NCBI GenBank assembly: GCA_910579605.1
Contig: CAJTUG010000009.1
Span: forward strand, 45,233-61,358
Source: an uncultured Muribaculaceae bacterium
GTDB lineage: Bacteria > Bacteroidota > Bacteroidia > Bacteroidales > Muribaculaceae
DNA length: 16,126 nt
Direction: 5' to 3'
Made by a program: the position numbers and the translations under genes. Shown piece after piece: positions 7,737-15,370 of the stretch. Each line of letters opens with the position of its first letter. Position 1 is the first letter of the stretch. The notes beneath the pieces were generated by a model that searched no databases, had not been told where the DNA came from, and saw only the letters and a list, made by a program, of their open reading frames with translations.

Positions 7737-9092
7737 TCAATATTTAATTTCAATGTCGGATAATAATGTTTTGCTTGTAGTTGTTGAGAGGGCATTTGCA
7801 ATATTTTGAGATATTTTAGTCACACCGGGGAATCGATTGTTGAAATCCGGAATGAAATCTGAGGCTCCGAGGTTGTAGACGTTTTTGAGCAGGTATTCTA
7901 CGGTTAATTCCTCAGGAGCCATTGCAAGTTGGAATCCATATAGCTCTTGGGAATTACTTATCAATACTTTAGATGCTATACCGGCGGCACAGAGCTCCTC
8001 AATAATTTTTGTAACCAAACGAGCAGGGAATTCGTAACTATCCATAAGCTCTGTTGTTGTAATCGGTTTCTGGTGTTTTATAAATCGTTGTGTTATTATT
8101 GCGGTAATGGCTATTAATGCTTTTGAACGGTATGTAGCCGACATGCTTGCTACTTCTTGTTGTAGGCTGAAAGCGAATACGTTTTGGCTTGAATAGCAAA
8201 TGACGGCTCCGGCGAGTATAATTACCCATGTGAGCTGCAGCCACAACATCAACAAAGGCAGGAAAGCGAAAGAGCCATAAATGGCGTTATATTTGGTTAC
8301 ATAGAGTGTGCCTGTGACAAAGAGCCATTGGAGTATAAGGAAGCCGATGCCTGCTATAGCTCCGGAAATAAGTGCATTTACTATTTTTACTTTTGTGTTT
8401 GGTATGAGCGCGTATACTAAGGCAAAGAAAAGGCATGTCATTAAAAAGGAACCTATTTCCAAAAGGATGGAAATAACCGGTGTCATAAAGCTAAAATTCA
8501 AAATGTTTTGCAGCGTTGAACTTAGCAGCAGGTTAAGACCGCTTGTGCAGATCATTAAAATAGGCAATATGAGCAACATTGCCGTATAATCTGTTATCTT
8601 TCGCCACATCGAACGGCCGTTTTTTTGTCCCCATATAAGATTGAATGTGCTTTCTACATTACTTACCAGGGAGATGAGTGTCCACAATAGGAACAAAATT
8701 CCGATGCCTACAAAGATTCCTTCGGAAGCTTGGCTGAGGTATGTGTCAACAAAGTTTATTCCATATTTTATGGCTAATTTTTGAGCTGGGAGCAACTTGT
8801 AGAGTTCTTCTTGGAGTACAGTTTGGAAACCGAATCCACGTCCTATGGCAAAAAGGAGTGCTAAAGCAGGAACGAAAGCAAGCATGGTGCGATAGGTCAT
8901 GGCACACGCTTGCGTCTGTATATCGCGGTTTAAAAAAGAGTTTACCGATAAATTTATTGTACGCAGTATGTTGAGTTGCCAACTGCGCCTTGGGTCGCTC
9001 CATATCCCTTTATTAAGGAAATTCCAAAGTCCTATAGCTTTGTCTGCAAGGCGCGAAATTCTGCTTTTATTTTTGTTGTCGGAATCTTCCAT
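7737..9092 (-). CDS. YihY/BrkB family inner-membrane protein with C-terminal winged-helix-like extension
   Basis: A 451-residue protein. Residues about 45-310 form the YihY/BrkB membrane domain with roughly six hydrophobic segments: QACAMTYRTMLAFVPALALL (61-80), GIFVGIGILFLLWTLISLV (125-143), and the signature YGSFAFLPLLMLWLQLTWV (272-290) followed by ILAGAVICY. The start is MEDSDNKNKS with a short charged N-terminal tail. Residues from about 322 to 451 are soluble and include a segment (ITTTELMDSYEFPARLVTKI) resembling the winged-helix region seen at the end of many Bacteroidetes and proteobacterial members. The family was once annotated as ribonuclease BN, which is incorrect; its real role is unknown, with transport or envelope function suggested. 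It is the first gene of a likely pair with ridA. Confidence 0.88.
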   Translation of the reverse strand: MEDSDNKNKSRISRLADKAIGLWNFLNKGIWSDPRRSWQLNILRTINLSVNSFLNRDIQTQACAMTYRTMLAFVPALALLFAIGRGFGFQTVLQEELYKLLPAQKLAIKYGINFVDTYLSQASEGIFVGIGILFLLWTLISLVSNVESTFNLIWGQKNGRSMWRKITDYTAMLLILPILMICTSGLNLLLSSTLQNILNFSFMTPVISILLEIGSFLMTCLFFALVYALIPNTKVKIVNALISGAIAGIGFLILQWLFVTGTLYVTKYNAIYGSFAFLPLLMLWLQLTWVIILAGAVICYSSQNVFAFSLQQEVASMSATYRSKALIAITAIITQRFIKHQKPITTTELMDSYEFPARLVTKIIEELCAAGIASKVLISNSQELYGFQLAMAPEELTVEYLLKNVYNLGASDFIPDFNNRFPGVTKISQNIANALSTTTSKTLLSDIEIKY

Positions 9093-9117
9093 GAATTATC
9101 GGGATAAATGGGTTTTA

Positions 9118-9125
9118 CAAATTTA
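9118..9125 (-). promoter_or_regulatory. -7 box of the yihY-ridA unit
   Basis: The minus strand reads TAAATTTG, an exact match to the Bacteroidetes -7 consensus TAnnTTTG, 25 bases upstream of the ATG at 9092. The leader would be about 20 bases. No TTTG box is present at the ideal distance, so it is a partial promoter match. Confidence 0.5.
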
Positions 9126-9160
9126 CAACATTTATTTTCAAGATAGGGTTTAACAACGTT

Positions 9161-9203
9161 AAAAAATAACCGAGCCGATGCGGAAAAACACGTCGGCTCG
9201 GTT
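9161..9203 (-). terminator. Intrinsic terminator of the TPR lipoprotein gene
   Basis: Arms 9168-9180 and 9191-9203 (AACCGAGCCGA with TCGGCTCGGTT) pair over 13 positions with one imperfect pair, with a 10-base loop. On the minus strand the hairpin is followed by a T-run (complement of 9161-9166). It lies 22 bases past the stop of the lipoprotein gene and ahead of the yihY-like promoter. Confidence 0.85.
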
Positions 9204-9224
9204 TGTCTTATATCAAGCTTCTAA

Positions 9225-10910
9225 TTAGTTGAGGGCTTTGGATAGGTTATAGTTGGCAAATTCAAGGTCGTTAACAGCTTTTTGTGCCAATTTTTTGTCC
9301 ATGCGGATTGCTTGACGGAGGTTGGTGTTGAGCATGGATTCGTTGTTTGTGCGAGCTCCCAAAACTGCCATTAGGTAGTATGTTGTGGCGTCGGGGGTGT
9401 TGATGCCTGCAAGGGTAGATTTCGCCTTTGAGTAGTCTTTTGTGAGAATCTGAGCCAAAGCGGCATTGTTGGATTTTGCATCGCCGAAAGCCTTTACGGC
9501 AGCTGCATTGTCGCCTTGTTTGAGATAATAAACACCGAGAGCTTCTCCAAGTTCATTGACGCCTGCAGCGGAACCAAAATGTTGGTTTGCCTTAGCATAG
9601 TTCTTGTTGAGCATTTCAATGAGTCCAAGGTTCATCTGGGGTTCTGGATTTTTGCCCATTGATGCAGCCTTTTGGAAATTGGCTTTTGCGGCAGAATAAT
9701 CACCAGCGATGTATTGAGCCATTCCCAAATCGTTCCAAGTACGGTAGTCGTTTGGATAGATACGCGCAGCCTTATCGTAGATTTCAAGTTTTTTATTATT
9801 GTCATCGGTGAGAGTTGCAGCATAAAGAATTTCTTCGACGCTTAGTTTGCTTGGGTCTGAATTGAGAAGAGCCATTATCTCGCTGTCGCTTTTACCGATA
9901 ACGTCGATTGAAGCTGTTATGCGAGAGTAACGCAATTGAGGAAGAATCTGGTCTGCAAGCTGTTCGAATACCGACGAAAGATTTCTTATTTCGCGTTCAC
10001 GTTGCTCGGGATCTTTGTACATTGAAAGAACGCTGAGGATCAGATCCTTGTCTTGGATGTTGCTTTGGGCTACAAGTTTCTGGAAACCTTCCCAGTCTTG
10101 GGGGGTGAATTGAGCGGTGAGTTCGCCAAATTCGGTGATCTTATCCTTTTTGAGTTGTTTGTTGAGATATTCCGAGGTGTTTTTTTCGCGTTGTTCCGCC
10201 AAACGTGTGTTTAATTTCACGCCGCCTTCGGGAGATGCGTAGGAAGAAATATTTATTTCTTGAAGAACACGGCTGGTGTCGGCATTTGCTGCAATAATTT
10301 CTTTTTGGAGTTCCACCATAGCGTCGGTTTTGAGTTGTCCCGCACGAATGTTAGCTTGGTTTATAAGGAACATTATGTCTGCAGCGTATTTTTCGTTGAT
10401 CACACGTTGGAATGCGTCGGCGCCGAGAGCCGGGTTGACTGTAGCTGCATTAGCCATGGCCGCAGTGGCTATAACACCGTTGGCAACCTTAACTCGAGGA
10501 AGAACATAGCGTTTGTTTCCCTGTTGTACTGTAAAATCGAGCATGAGTTCGCTTTTTGCCATAGCCGGTTCATAAACGAAATCTACAGGGATTGTAGCAG
10601 TACCGCCGTAATCGTAGGAAATTACCGGGTTGTTGCCGCGAACTTTTTCGCCTTGGAAGCTATATGCGCGTGAAATTACTTCTTTGCCGTTGAAAACGAG
10701 GGTCGGGGTTACGGTAACTTCTGCGTTTTTAACGAAAAATTTAGCAGGGATGTTGGCGCTTATACGTGCCGGAACATTTTCTCCTACAACTTCCAATGGG
10801 TTTGGGTTGACATTGAAATAATCGGCGCTGAACTGACCGAGTTTCTTGCCGCAAGAAGTGAGGGACAATGCAAGTCCCATAGCTACGACATAGCAAAAAT
10901 TGCGATTCAT
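9225..10910 (-). CDS. Lipoprotein with OmpA-like segment and C-terminal TPR repeats
   Basis: A 561-residue envelope protein. The signal peptide ends in the lipobox LTSC, with Cys20 the lipidated residue, so it should be anchored in a membrane. Residues 25-145 are rich in beta-strand-like stretches. Around 170-335 the segment INISSYASPEGGVKLNTRLAEQREKNTSEYL resembles the core of an OmpA C-terminal peptidoglycan-binding domain (xGYTSPxGxxxxNxxLSxxRA), here split by a long insertion before YSRITASIDVIG. Residues about 370-545 form tetratricopeptide-like repeats (WNDLGMAQYIAGDYSAAKANFQKA, then NLGLIEMLNKNYAKANQHF). It is a single-gene unit with its own promoter and terminator. A scaffold role between envelope and peptidoglycan is an inference; I do not recognise a named gene. 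Confidence 0.82.
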   Translation of the reverse strand: MNRNFCYVVAMGLALSLTSCGKKLGQFSADYFNVNPNPLEVVGENVPARISANIPAKFFVKNAEVTVTPTLVFNGKEVISRAYSFQGEKVRGNNPVISYDYGGTATIPVDFVYEPAMAKSELMLDFTVQQGNKRYVLPRVKVANGVIATAAMANAATVNPALGADAFQRVINEKYAADIMFLINQANIRAGQLKTDAMVELQKEIIAANADTSRVLQEINISSYASPEGGVKLNTRLAEQREKNTSEYLNKQLKKDKITEFGELTAQFTPQDWEGFQKLVAQSNIQDKDLILSVLSMYKDPEQREREIRNLSSVFEQLADQILPQLRYSRITASIDVIGKSDSEIMALLNSDPSKLSVEEILYAATLTDDNNKKLEIYDKAARIYPNDYRTWNDLGMAQYIAGDYSAAKANFQKAASMGKNPEPQMNLGLIEMLNKNYAKANQHFGSAAGVNELGEALGVYYLKQGDNAAAVKAFGDAKSNNAALAQILTKDYSKAKSTLAGINTPDATTYYLMAVLGARTNNESMLNTNLRQAIRMDKKLAQKAVNDLEFANYNLSKALN

Positions 10911-10990
10911 GATTATTTATGAATGGTTAATTGAATAGTTTCTTCTTCAGTAAAAAAGATGGGGGAGAGCAGTTAATCTCTTTTTCACTG

Positions 10991-10998
10991 CAAAGATA
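10991..10998 (-). promoter_or_regulatory. -7 box of the TPR lipoprotein gene
   Basis: The minus strand reads TATCTTTG followed by CAG, an exact TAnnTTTG match, 80 bases upstream of the ATG at 10910. That implies a leader of about 73 bases. A TTTG is present upstream, but only 13 bases away, so the -33 element is not ideal. Confidence 0.6.
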
Positions 10999-11051
10999 CG
11001 TATTTTTACGTCAAATAAAGTTATGGTAACATTTTTTTATAAAAAAAGTTG

Positions 11052-11059
11052 TATTTTTG
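11052..11059 (+). promoter_or_regulatory. -7 box of the esterase-phosphoesterase pair
   Basis: TATTTTTG matches the -7 consensus TAnnTTTG and sits 31 bases upstream of the ATG at 11091. An inverted repeat (TTTTTGCA at 11054-11061 and TGCAAAAA at 11064-11071) overlaps it. No TTTG box is seen at 19-20 bases upstream. Confidence 0.5.
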
Positions 11060-11090
11060 CATTTGCAAAAAATATACAGATCTTTTTCCC

Positions 11091-11867
11091 ATGAAAAAAA
11101 TAATTACATTTATGGTGCTTGTCGCCTCTGTTTTGTCGGTTTTGGCGCAAGATACCTTTAAAAGAAGCCAATATGTGTCTGAACGGGGCGATACACTGAG
11201 ATACAGGTTTTTAACTCCGGGACGAATTGCACAGGACGAGACTTATCCACTTGTTATTTTCCTACATGGCGCAGGAGAACGAGGCAATGATAATGAGTCT
11301 CAGCTCGTTCACGGCGGGCAGATGTGGCTTAATCCGGTGGTGAGAGAAGAATTTCCTGCATTTATAATGGCTCCGCAATGTCCTACATCAGGATATTGGG
11401 CTTATTCTGAAAGGCCTCAAAAAGGTTTTGCTCCAGACTCTATGCCCGATGAAGAAGCGCTAACTCCGGTTTTCCGCTCTCTTATGGAGCTGGTAGATAC
11501 TTTTGTTAAGGAAAATCCTGTTGACACTGATAGGGTTTATATCATGGGCTTGTCTATGGGAGGAATGGCTACATTTGATTTGGCATGCCGCTATCCGGAG
11601 CGTTTTGCTGCGGCAGTGCCCATTTGTGGTTCTGTGAAACCTGAAAGACTTTCTCGTGCAGCAAAAGTGCCATTTAGAATTTATCATGGGGACGCAGACA
11701 ATGTTGTCCCTGTTTCGGCTTCTCGTGCAGCATATAGGGCACTCCGCAAGGCTGGAGCAAAGCCGGTGTATAGAGAATTTCCTGGCGTGACTCATGGCAG
11801 TTGGAATCCGGCTTTTTCTGATACAGAATTGTTGCCTTGGCTTTTTGCCCAAACTAAAAAAGACTAA
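11091..11867 (+). CDS. Exported alpha/beta-hydrolase esterase (PHB depolymerase / CE1-like)
   Basis: A 258-residue secreted or periplasmic serine hydrolase. The ATG at 11091 starts a signal peptide (MKKIITFMVL, cleavage after VLAQ at about residue 20); a TTG at 11049 would precede it and overlap the promoter, so it is rejected. The oxyanion region is LVIFLHGAGERG (54-65). The nucleophile elbow GLSMGG gives Ser155; the likely acid is Asp203 in HGDADNVVP, and His235 in THGSW completes the triad. The fold and spacing match the LpqC/poly(3-hydroxybutyrate) depolymerase and feruloyl/acetyl xylan esterase group. The substrate may be an acyl decoration on a polysaccharide, but this is an inference. 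The next gene begins 14 bases downstream, so they are likely co-transcribed. Confidence 0.87.
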   Translation: MKKIITFMVLVASVLSVLAQDTFKRSQYVSERGDTLRYRFLTPGRIAQDETYPLVIFLHGAGERGNDNESQLVHGGQMWLNPVVREEFPAFIMAPQCPTSGYWAYSERPQKGFAPDSMPDEEALTPVFRSLMELVDTFVKENPVDTDRVYIMGLSMGGMATFDLACRYPERFAAAVPICGSVKPERLSRAAKVPFRIYHGDADNVVPVSASRAAYRALRKAGAKPVYREFPGVTHGSWNPAFSDTELLPWLFAQTKKD

Positions 11868-11881
11868 TAATTTATTTATAT

Positions 11882-13729
11882 ATGAATATAAAACATCTAT
11901 TTTTCGGGGCAGTATTATTTGCTGTCTCTTCAACCGTATGGGGGCAACGATTTGCTGTACTCAGTGATGTACACGTTACTCCCGGCAATGCTAACCAAGA
12001 GAAATTGCAACAAGCTGTTGCCGAAATAAATGCAGGCAATTTTGATGCAGTTATAATGAATGGGGACTTGACCAATGAAGGTTCTGATGCAGAATTGGCA
12101 AATGTGAAAGCTATTCTTGATGGTATAACCAAACCACTACATGTCCTTCCGGGTAATCATGAGAACAATTGGAGTCAAAGCGCTACCAAAACATTTGTAG
12201 ATTTATGGGGTAACGACAGGTTTGTTGCTAAATACGATTCTTTGGTTATAGTAGGAATTAACTGTGGCCCTTATATGAAAATGGGCGATGGCCATATTAA
12301 ACAGGAAGACTTGCATTGGCTTAAAGAAACATTACAGCGAGAAGTTGTTCCGGGAACAAGGGTAATGTCTTTTAACCACTATCCTCTCTTAGACGATTTA
12401 GACAATTGTGTTGAGTATGCGGAGATTTTGCAAGAATTTCCTGTTGTTGCCCATGTTAATGGGCATTACCACTCTTGGCGTCCTTACGAAGCTGGAGGCG
12501 GTGAAAATAAAGGAACGATTCCATGCGGAATGGTTCGTGCCTTAGACATGAAAAATGGCGACTATGGATATTCTATAATAGAGGTTTCTCCCGATTGGGT
12601 GTATTTTTATAATAAAGAAATAGGAAAACCGGCAGAACCAAAATTTGCTTTTGCAGCTTCTGAAAAGCATAAATCCGTGGCCAAGTCTAATGTGAAGGAA
12701 ATAGTTGTACCAGAGGGTTGGCAAGTTCAAAAAGTATGGGCAGACAGTGCTTCTGTATTTACTCGTCTTGGTTTTGACATGCAGAATGTTTATTTTGGCA
12801 ATTCGTTGGGTAATGTAAGAGCTGTAGATAAAGACGAATTATCTCTACAGTGGAGTTTGCCCACAGGTGCGTCGTTGTTTGCCCGTCCTGTTGCCCTCAA
12901 AAAAGGCAATGTTGCTGTTCCTATGCACGATGGTATTCTTGTTGTTGACAGTAAGACCGGGAAAGTTAAAGGCAAGCAGAAGTCGATTGAAGGCCCATAC
13001 GTAGCCGATGGCATACTTACTCCCGACGGGAATGGATATATACAAGGCGGATATAAGCGTATTGAACGCCGTAGAAGCACCGATGCAAAACTTATATGGG
13101 TATACGATTCTTTGTTTAACTATTGCCAGGCTGCACCGGTCGTTGATGGGAGCGACTTAATTTTTGGCGCATGGGATACAAATCTAAGATGTCTTGATGT
13201 AAAGACAGGCAAGCTTAAATGGGTTTGGAATAATGGTAAAAAAGCCAATATGCTTGGTCCAGGCAATGTGGTACCTGTTGTGACGGATGATAAGGTTGTT
13301 ATTGTTGCTCCAGATCGCTATATGACAGCTGTTGACCGTAAAACTGGAAAACAGATTTGGCGTGATAATTCGCATCGTTACCGTGAAAGCCTCGGTTGTA
13401 GTGAAGATGGTAATATCGTGTATGCAAAAACTATGGACGGAGAGCTGGTGGCTGTAGATGCAAAAGCCCCTGAATTCAAAGAACTTTGGGTTGTTGATAT
13501 GGGTCTTGGTTATGAGCATGCTCCATGTATCGTGAGGGAGGTCGACGGCATAGTGTTTGCCGGCTCTCGGCGGGGTATTCTCACAATGGTAGATCCGAAT
13601 ACAAGATCTGTTATAGCTTCATTGCCATTGGGTGTAAGCGAGATAAATGGAATTGATTTGGATCCTTATAGCGGCGACGTTTATGTGTCGTTGATAGAGG
13701 GAACGATTTTCCGCATTTCTAAAAAATAA
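11882..13729 (+). CDS. Exported calcineurin-like metallophosphoesterase fused to PQQ-type beta-propeller
   Basis: A 615-residue exported protein, signal peptide MNIKHLFFGA to about GQ22. Residues 23-250 are a dinuclear-metal phosphoesterase with all core motifs: Asp29 and His31 in SDVH, Asp62 in GDLTNEG, Asn92/His93 in GNHE, His166 in NHYP, and His195/His197 in GHYH. Residues about 265-615 form a PQQ-like (quinoprotein alcohol dehydrogenase type) beta-propeller, with repeating blade patterns such as VDSKTGKVKG, LDVKTGKLKWVW and VDRKTGKQIW. No quinone-binding signature was identified, so the propeller is more likely a binding or scaffold module. The two-domain layout suggests hydrolysis of a phosphoester at the cell surface or periplasm; the substrate is unknown. 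It is second in an operon with the esterase. Confidence 0.88.
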   Translation: MNIKHLFFGAVLFAVSSTVWGQRFAVLSDVHVTPGNANQEKLQQAVAEINAGNFDAVIMNGDLTNEGSDAELANVKAILDGITKPLHVLPGNHENNWSQSATKTFVDLWGNDRFVAKYDSLVIVGINCGPYMKMGDGHIKQEDLHWLKETLQREVVPGTRVMSFNHYPLLDDLDNCVEYAEILQEFPVVAHVNGHYHSWRPYEAGGGENKGTIPCGMVRALDMKNGDYGYSIIEVSPDWVYFYNKEIGKPAEPKFAFAASEKHKSVAKSNVKEIVVPEGWQVQKVWADSASVFTRLGFDMQNVYFGNSLGNVRAVDKDELSLQWSLPTGASLFARPVALKKGNVAVPMHDGILVVDSKTGKVKGKQKSIEGPYVADGILTPDGNGYIQGGYKRIERRRSTDAKLIWVYDSLFNYCQAAPVVDGSDLIFGAWDTNLRCLDVKTGKLKWVWNNGKKANMLGPGNVVPVVTDDKVVIVAPDRYMTAVDRKTGKQIWRDNSHRYRESLGCSEDGNIVYAKTMDGELVAVDAKAPEFKELWVVDMGLGYEHAPCIVREVDGIVFAGSRRGILTMVDPNTRSVIASLPLGVSEINGIDLDPYSGDVYVSLIEGTIFRISKK

Positions 13730-13768
13730 AAAGAGATGGCGCCAACAAAATCGGCGCCATCTCTTTTT
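13728..13768. terminator. Bidirectional inverted-repeat terminator
   Basis: A 16-bp stem, 13728-13743 (AAAAAGAGATGGCGCC) with 13753-13768, and a 9-base loop. The stem base is A/T-rich on each side, giving a T-run on either strand. It overlaps the stop of the phosphoesterase gene and ends 7 bases before the 3' end of the converging thioredoxin-like gene. Confidence 0.88.
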
Positions 13769-13775
13769 TCTATTA

Positions 13776-14267
13776 TTAGCAAAACATTTCAGACAGCTGT
13801 TCGGTTGTGGGATTGCGCATGATAATGTTTCCTTGTGGGTCAATCAATAAAGACCCAAAGCCTTTTTTCAAGCCATAAGCGTTTTCAATTGCTTCTGCGG
13901 TATTGCCTGAAACATAGTGTTGCTCTGATGGGTTAAGATTATCGCGGCGAACTATTTCGTTGAACATGGCTTGTGAATCGTCAAAATTGATGGCTAATAG
14001 TTTGACGTTTATTTCTGGATGGCTTCTTTCCCATGCTGTGTAGAGATTTGTCATTTCCCTTGAAGGAGCGTCTTCCGATGTCCAGAAATTGAGAATAACG
14101 TATTCTCCCCTTAAACTGGACAAACTTAAATTATTATGATTTTCCTCTAAGGTAAAAGCCGGAGCCTCTTGCCCAGCGGAAAGTCTGTGTGTGCTTTGGC
14201 GGTAGCTTACAGAGCAAAGCAATATGCCTATAGCTAAAGCCGCCAATAATATAGTTTTCTTTATCAT
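13776..14267 (-). CDS. TlpA/ResA-like thioredoxin-fold protein lacking the CxxC motif
   Basis: A 163-residue envelope protein with an N-terminal hydrophobic segment (residues 4-20, AALAIGILLC), a signal anchor or signal peptide. The ATG at 14267 is chosen because it starts this segment; a start at 14354 would add 29 polar residues. The body follows the TlpA/peroxiredoxin-like pattern: AGQEAPAFTLEENHNNLSLSSLRG (31-54) then YVILNFWTSEDAPSREM (56-72). In active family members this last region reads NFWAxWCxPC; here the two cysteine positions are Asp66 and Ser69, so a thiol-disulfide exchange role is not supported. Later conserved pieces are VKLLAINFDD and LLIDPQGNII. It may be a binding or chaperone version of the fold, or a decayed oxidoreductase. 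It is convergent with the phosphoesterase gene and divergent from the sigma cassette. Confidence 0.8.
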   Translation of the reverse strand: MIKKTILLAALAIGILLCSVSYRQSTHRLSAGQEAPAFTLEENHNNLSLSSLRGEYVILNFWTSEDAPSREMTNLYTAWERSHPEINVKLLAINFDDSQAMFNEIVRRDNLNPSEQHYVSGNTAEAIENAYGLKKGFGSLLIDPQGNIIMRNPTTEQLSEMFC

Positions 14268-14413
14268 GGTTTCATACTTGAATTCAATGTAAGAACAAGA
14301 TTTCAAGTGCTTTTGTTCCGTGTTTTGACTATTGGACATGTATTCGCATATCAAAAAATTAAAAAAATAATTCTAATAATGTCACCTTTAGCAAGTATTT
14401 TGAGTCTTGTTTA

Positions 14414-14425
14414 TGAGACGTCTCA
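14414..14425. promoter_or_regulatory. Perfect 12-bp palindrome, possible operator
   Basis: TGAGACGTCTCA is an exact 12-bp palindrome in the intergenic region, 40 bases before the ATG of the DUF6249 gene. Its place suits an operator for the divergent pair or the sigma cassette. No known regulator consensus is assigned, and chance is possible. Confidence 0.3.
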
Positions 14426-14464
14426 GAAAAACGATATGTTTAACAAATTAACTATATTTTCATT

Positions 14465-14872
14465 ATGGAAATTTTAGAAGATATTTTGGTTCCTATTTTC
14501 ATTTGTGTGGTTTTGCCGGTAGCAATTGTGCTTATAGTATTTCTCAGTAGGATGAATGAAGATAACAAACGTGCAGCGGTTCTACTCAAGGCAATAGAAT
14601 CCAACAATGGTATAGATGCAGATAAACTTGCGGAAGCCATGTCTAAACGAAATCCTTCTGCGTCGGAAATTGCATCGAAGCGCCTTTTGCGTGGTTGCAT
14701 ATTTAGCCTTGGTGGCCTTGTCGGCATAATTTCTGGAATATTGTCGTGGTGCGCTGGAGCAGAATTCTCCTCGGATTCAGTGGAAGTTCCAATGCTTTTC
14801 GGCGGAATAGCAGTGGCCGTAGGCATAAGTTACCTTATAGTATGGCAACTGACAGGTAAAAAAGAAGAATAA
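14465..14872 (+). CDS. DUF6249 membrane protein
   Basis: A 135-residue membrane protein with three hydrophobic segments, about residues 7-29 (LVPIFICVVLPVAIVLIVFL), 76-97 (RGCIFSLGGLVGIISGIL) and 109-128 (PMLFGGIAVAVGISYLIVW). A charged cytoplasmic-like stretch (30-75) lies between the first two. The topology, length and position directly ahead of a sigma factor match the DUF6249 family of Bacteroidales, which commonly opens this three-gene cassette. The function is unknown; a signalling role with the sigma factor is inferred from context. The ATG at 14465 is the first start in the frame. The sigma gene starts three bases after its stop. No strong TTTG/TAnnTTTG promoter is visible upstream. 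Confidence 0.82.
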   Translation: MEILEDILVPIFICVVLPVAIVLIVFLSRMNEDNKRAAVLLKAIESNNGIDADKLAEAMSKRNPSASEIASKRLLRGCIFSLGGLVGIISGILSWCAGAEFSSDSVEVPMLFGGIAVAVGISYLIVWQLTGKKEE

Positions 14873-14875
14873 GAG

Positions 14876-15370
14876 ATGACTCGCCAGCAGTTTACGTCTA
14901 ATGTAGAAGCCACCCAGAGAGCATTGCGCCGCTTTCTGGTGGCTCTTTGCTGCGGCGATTCATCTCGTGCAGACGACATTGCACAAGAAAGTTATCTAAA
15001 GGCTTATCTTTCATTGGACAAGCTTGACGACCCCTGTAAATTTAAACCATGGGTTTTCCGCATTGCCTACAATACATTTATATCGCAGTATAGGAAGACA
15101 GACTGTTTGTGTCCTTTAGAAGATGCTAAAGTTAACATTGCTCCGGATATTGCAGATTCTGGATTTAAATATCAAGCATTATATCTGGCTTTGGAGATGT
15201 TGACACCAAAGGAAAGAACATCTATATTGCTTTATTACATGCAAGGTTATAGCATAAAGGAAATTTCGCAGATAGAAAATACTTCTGAATCCGCAGTGAA
15301 ACAACATTTGTCAAGAGGGCGTATTCATTTACGCGATTTTATCCAAAATATTGAAGATGGAACAAGATGA
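14876..15370 (+). CDS. ECF-type RNA polymerase sigma factor
   Basis: A 164-residue sigma-70 family protein of the extracytoplasmic-function group. Region 2 covers about residues 14-75, with ADDIAQESYLKAYLSLDKL (32-50) and FKPWVFRIAYNTFISQYRK (56-74), which bind core polymerase and the -10 element. Region 4 covers about 103-155, with LEMLTPKERTSILLYYMQG (106-124) and the recognition helix region SIKEISQIENTSESAVKQHL (126-145). The linker is short, as usual for ECF factors. It overlaps the next gene by 14 bases, a sign of translational coupling and of a co-encoded anti-sigma factor. It directs expression of an unknown regulon; no obvious target promoter can be assigned from one window. Confidence 0.93.
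   Translation: MTRQQFTSNVEATQRALRRFLVALCCGDSSRADDIAQESYLKAYLSLDKLDDPCKFKPWVFRIAYNTFISQYRKTDCLCPLEDAKVNIAPDIADSGFKYQALYLALEMLTPKERTSILLYYMQGYSIKEISQIENTSESAVKQHLSRGRIHLRDFIQNIEDGTR

Noticed and set aside
14268..14354. Upstream in-frame start extending the thioredoxin-like protein by 29 residues
   Set aside because: The extension is polar and would bury the N-terminal hydrophobic segment; the ATG at 14267 fits an exported protein.
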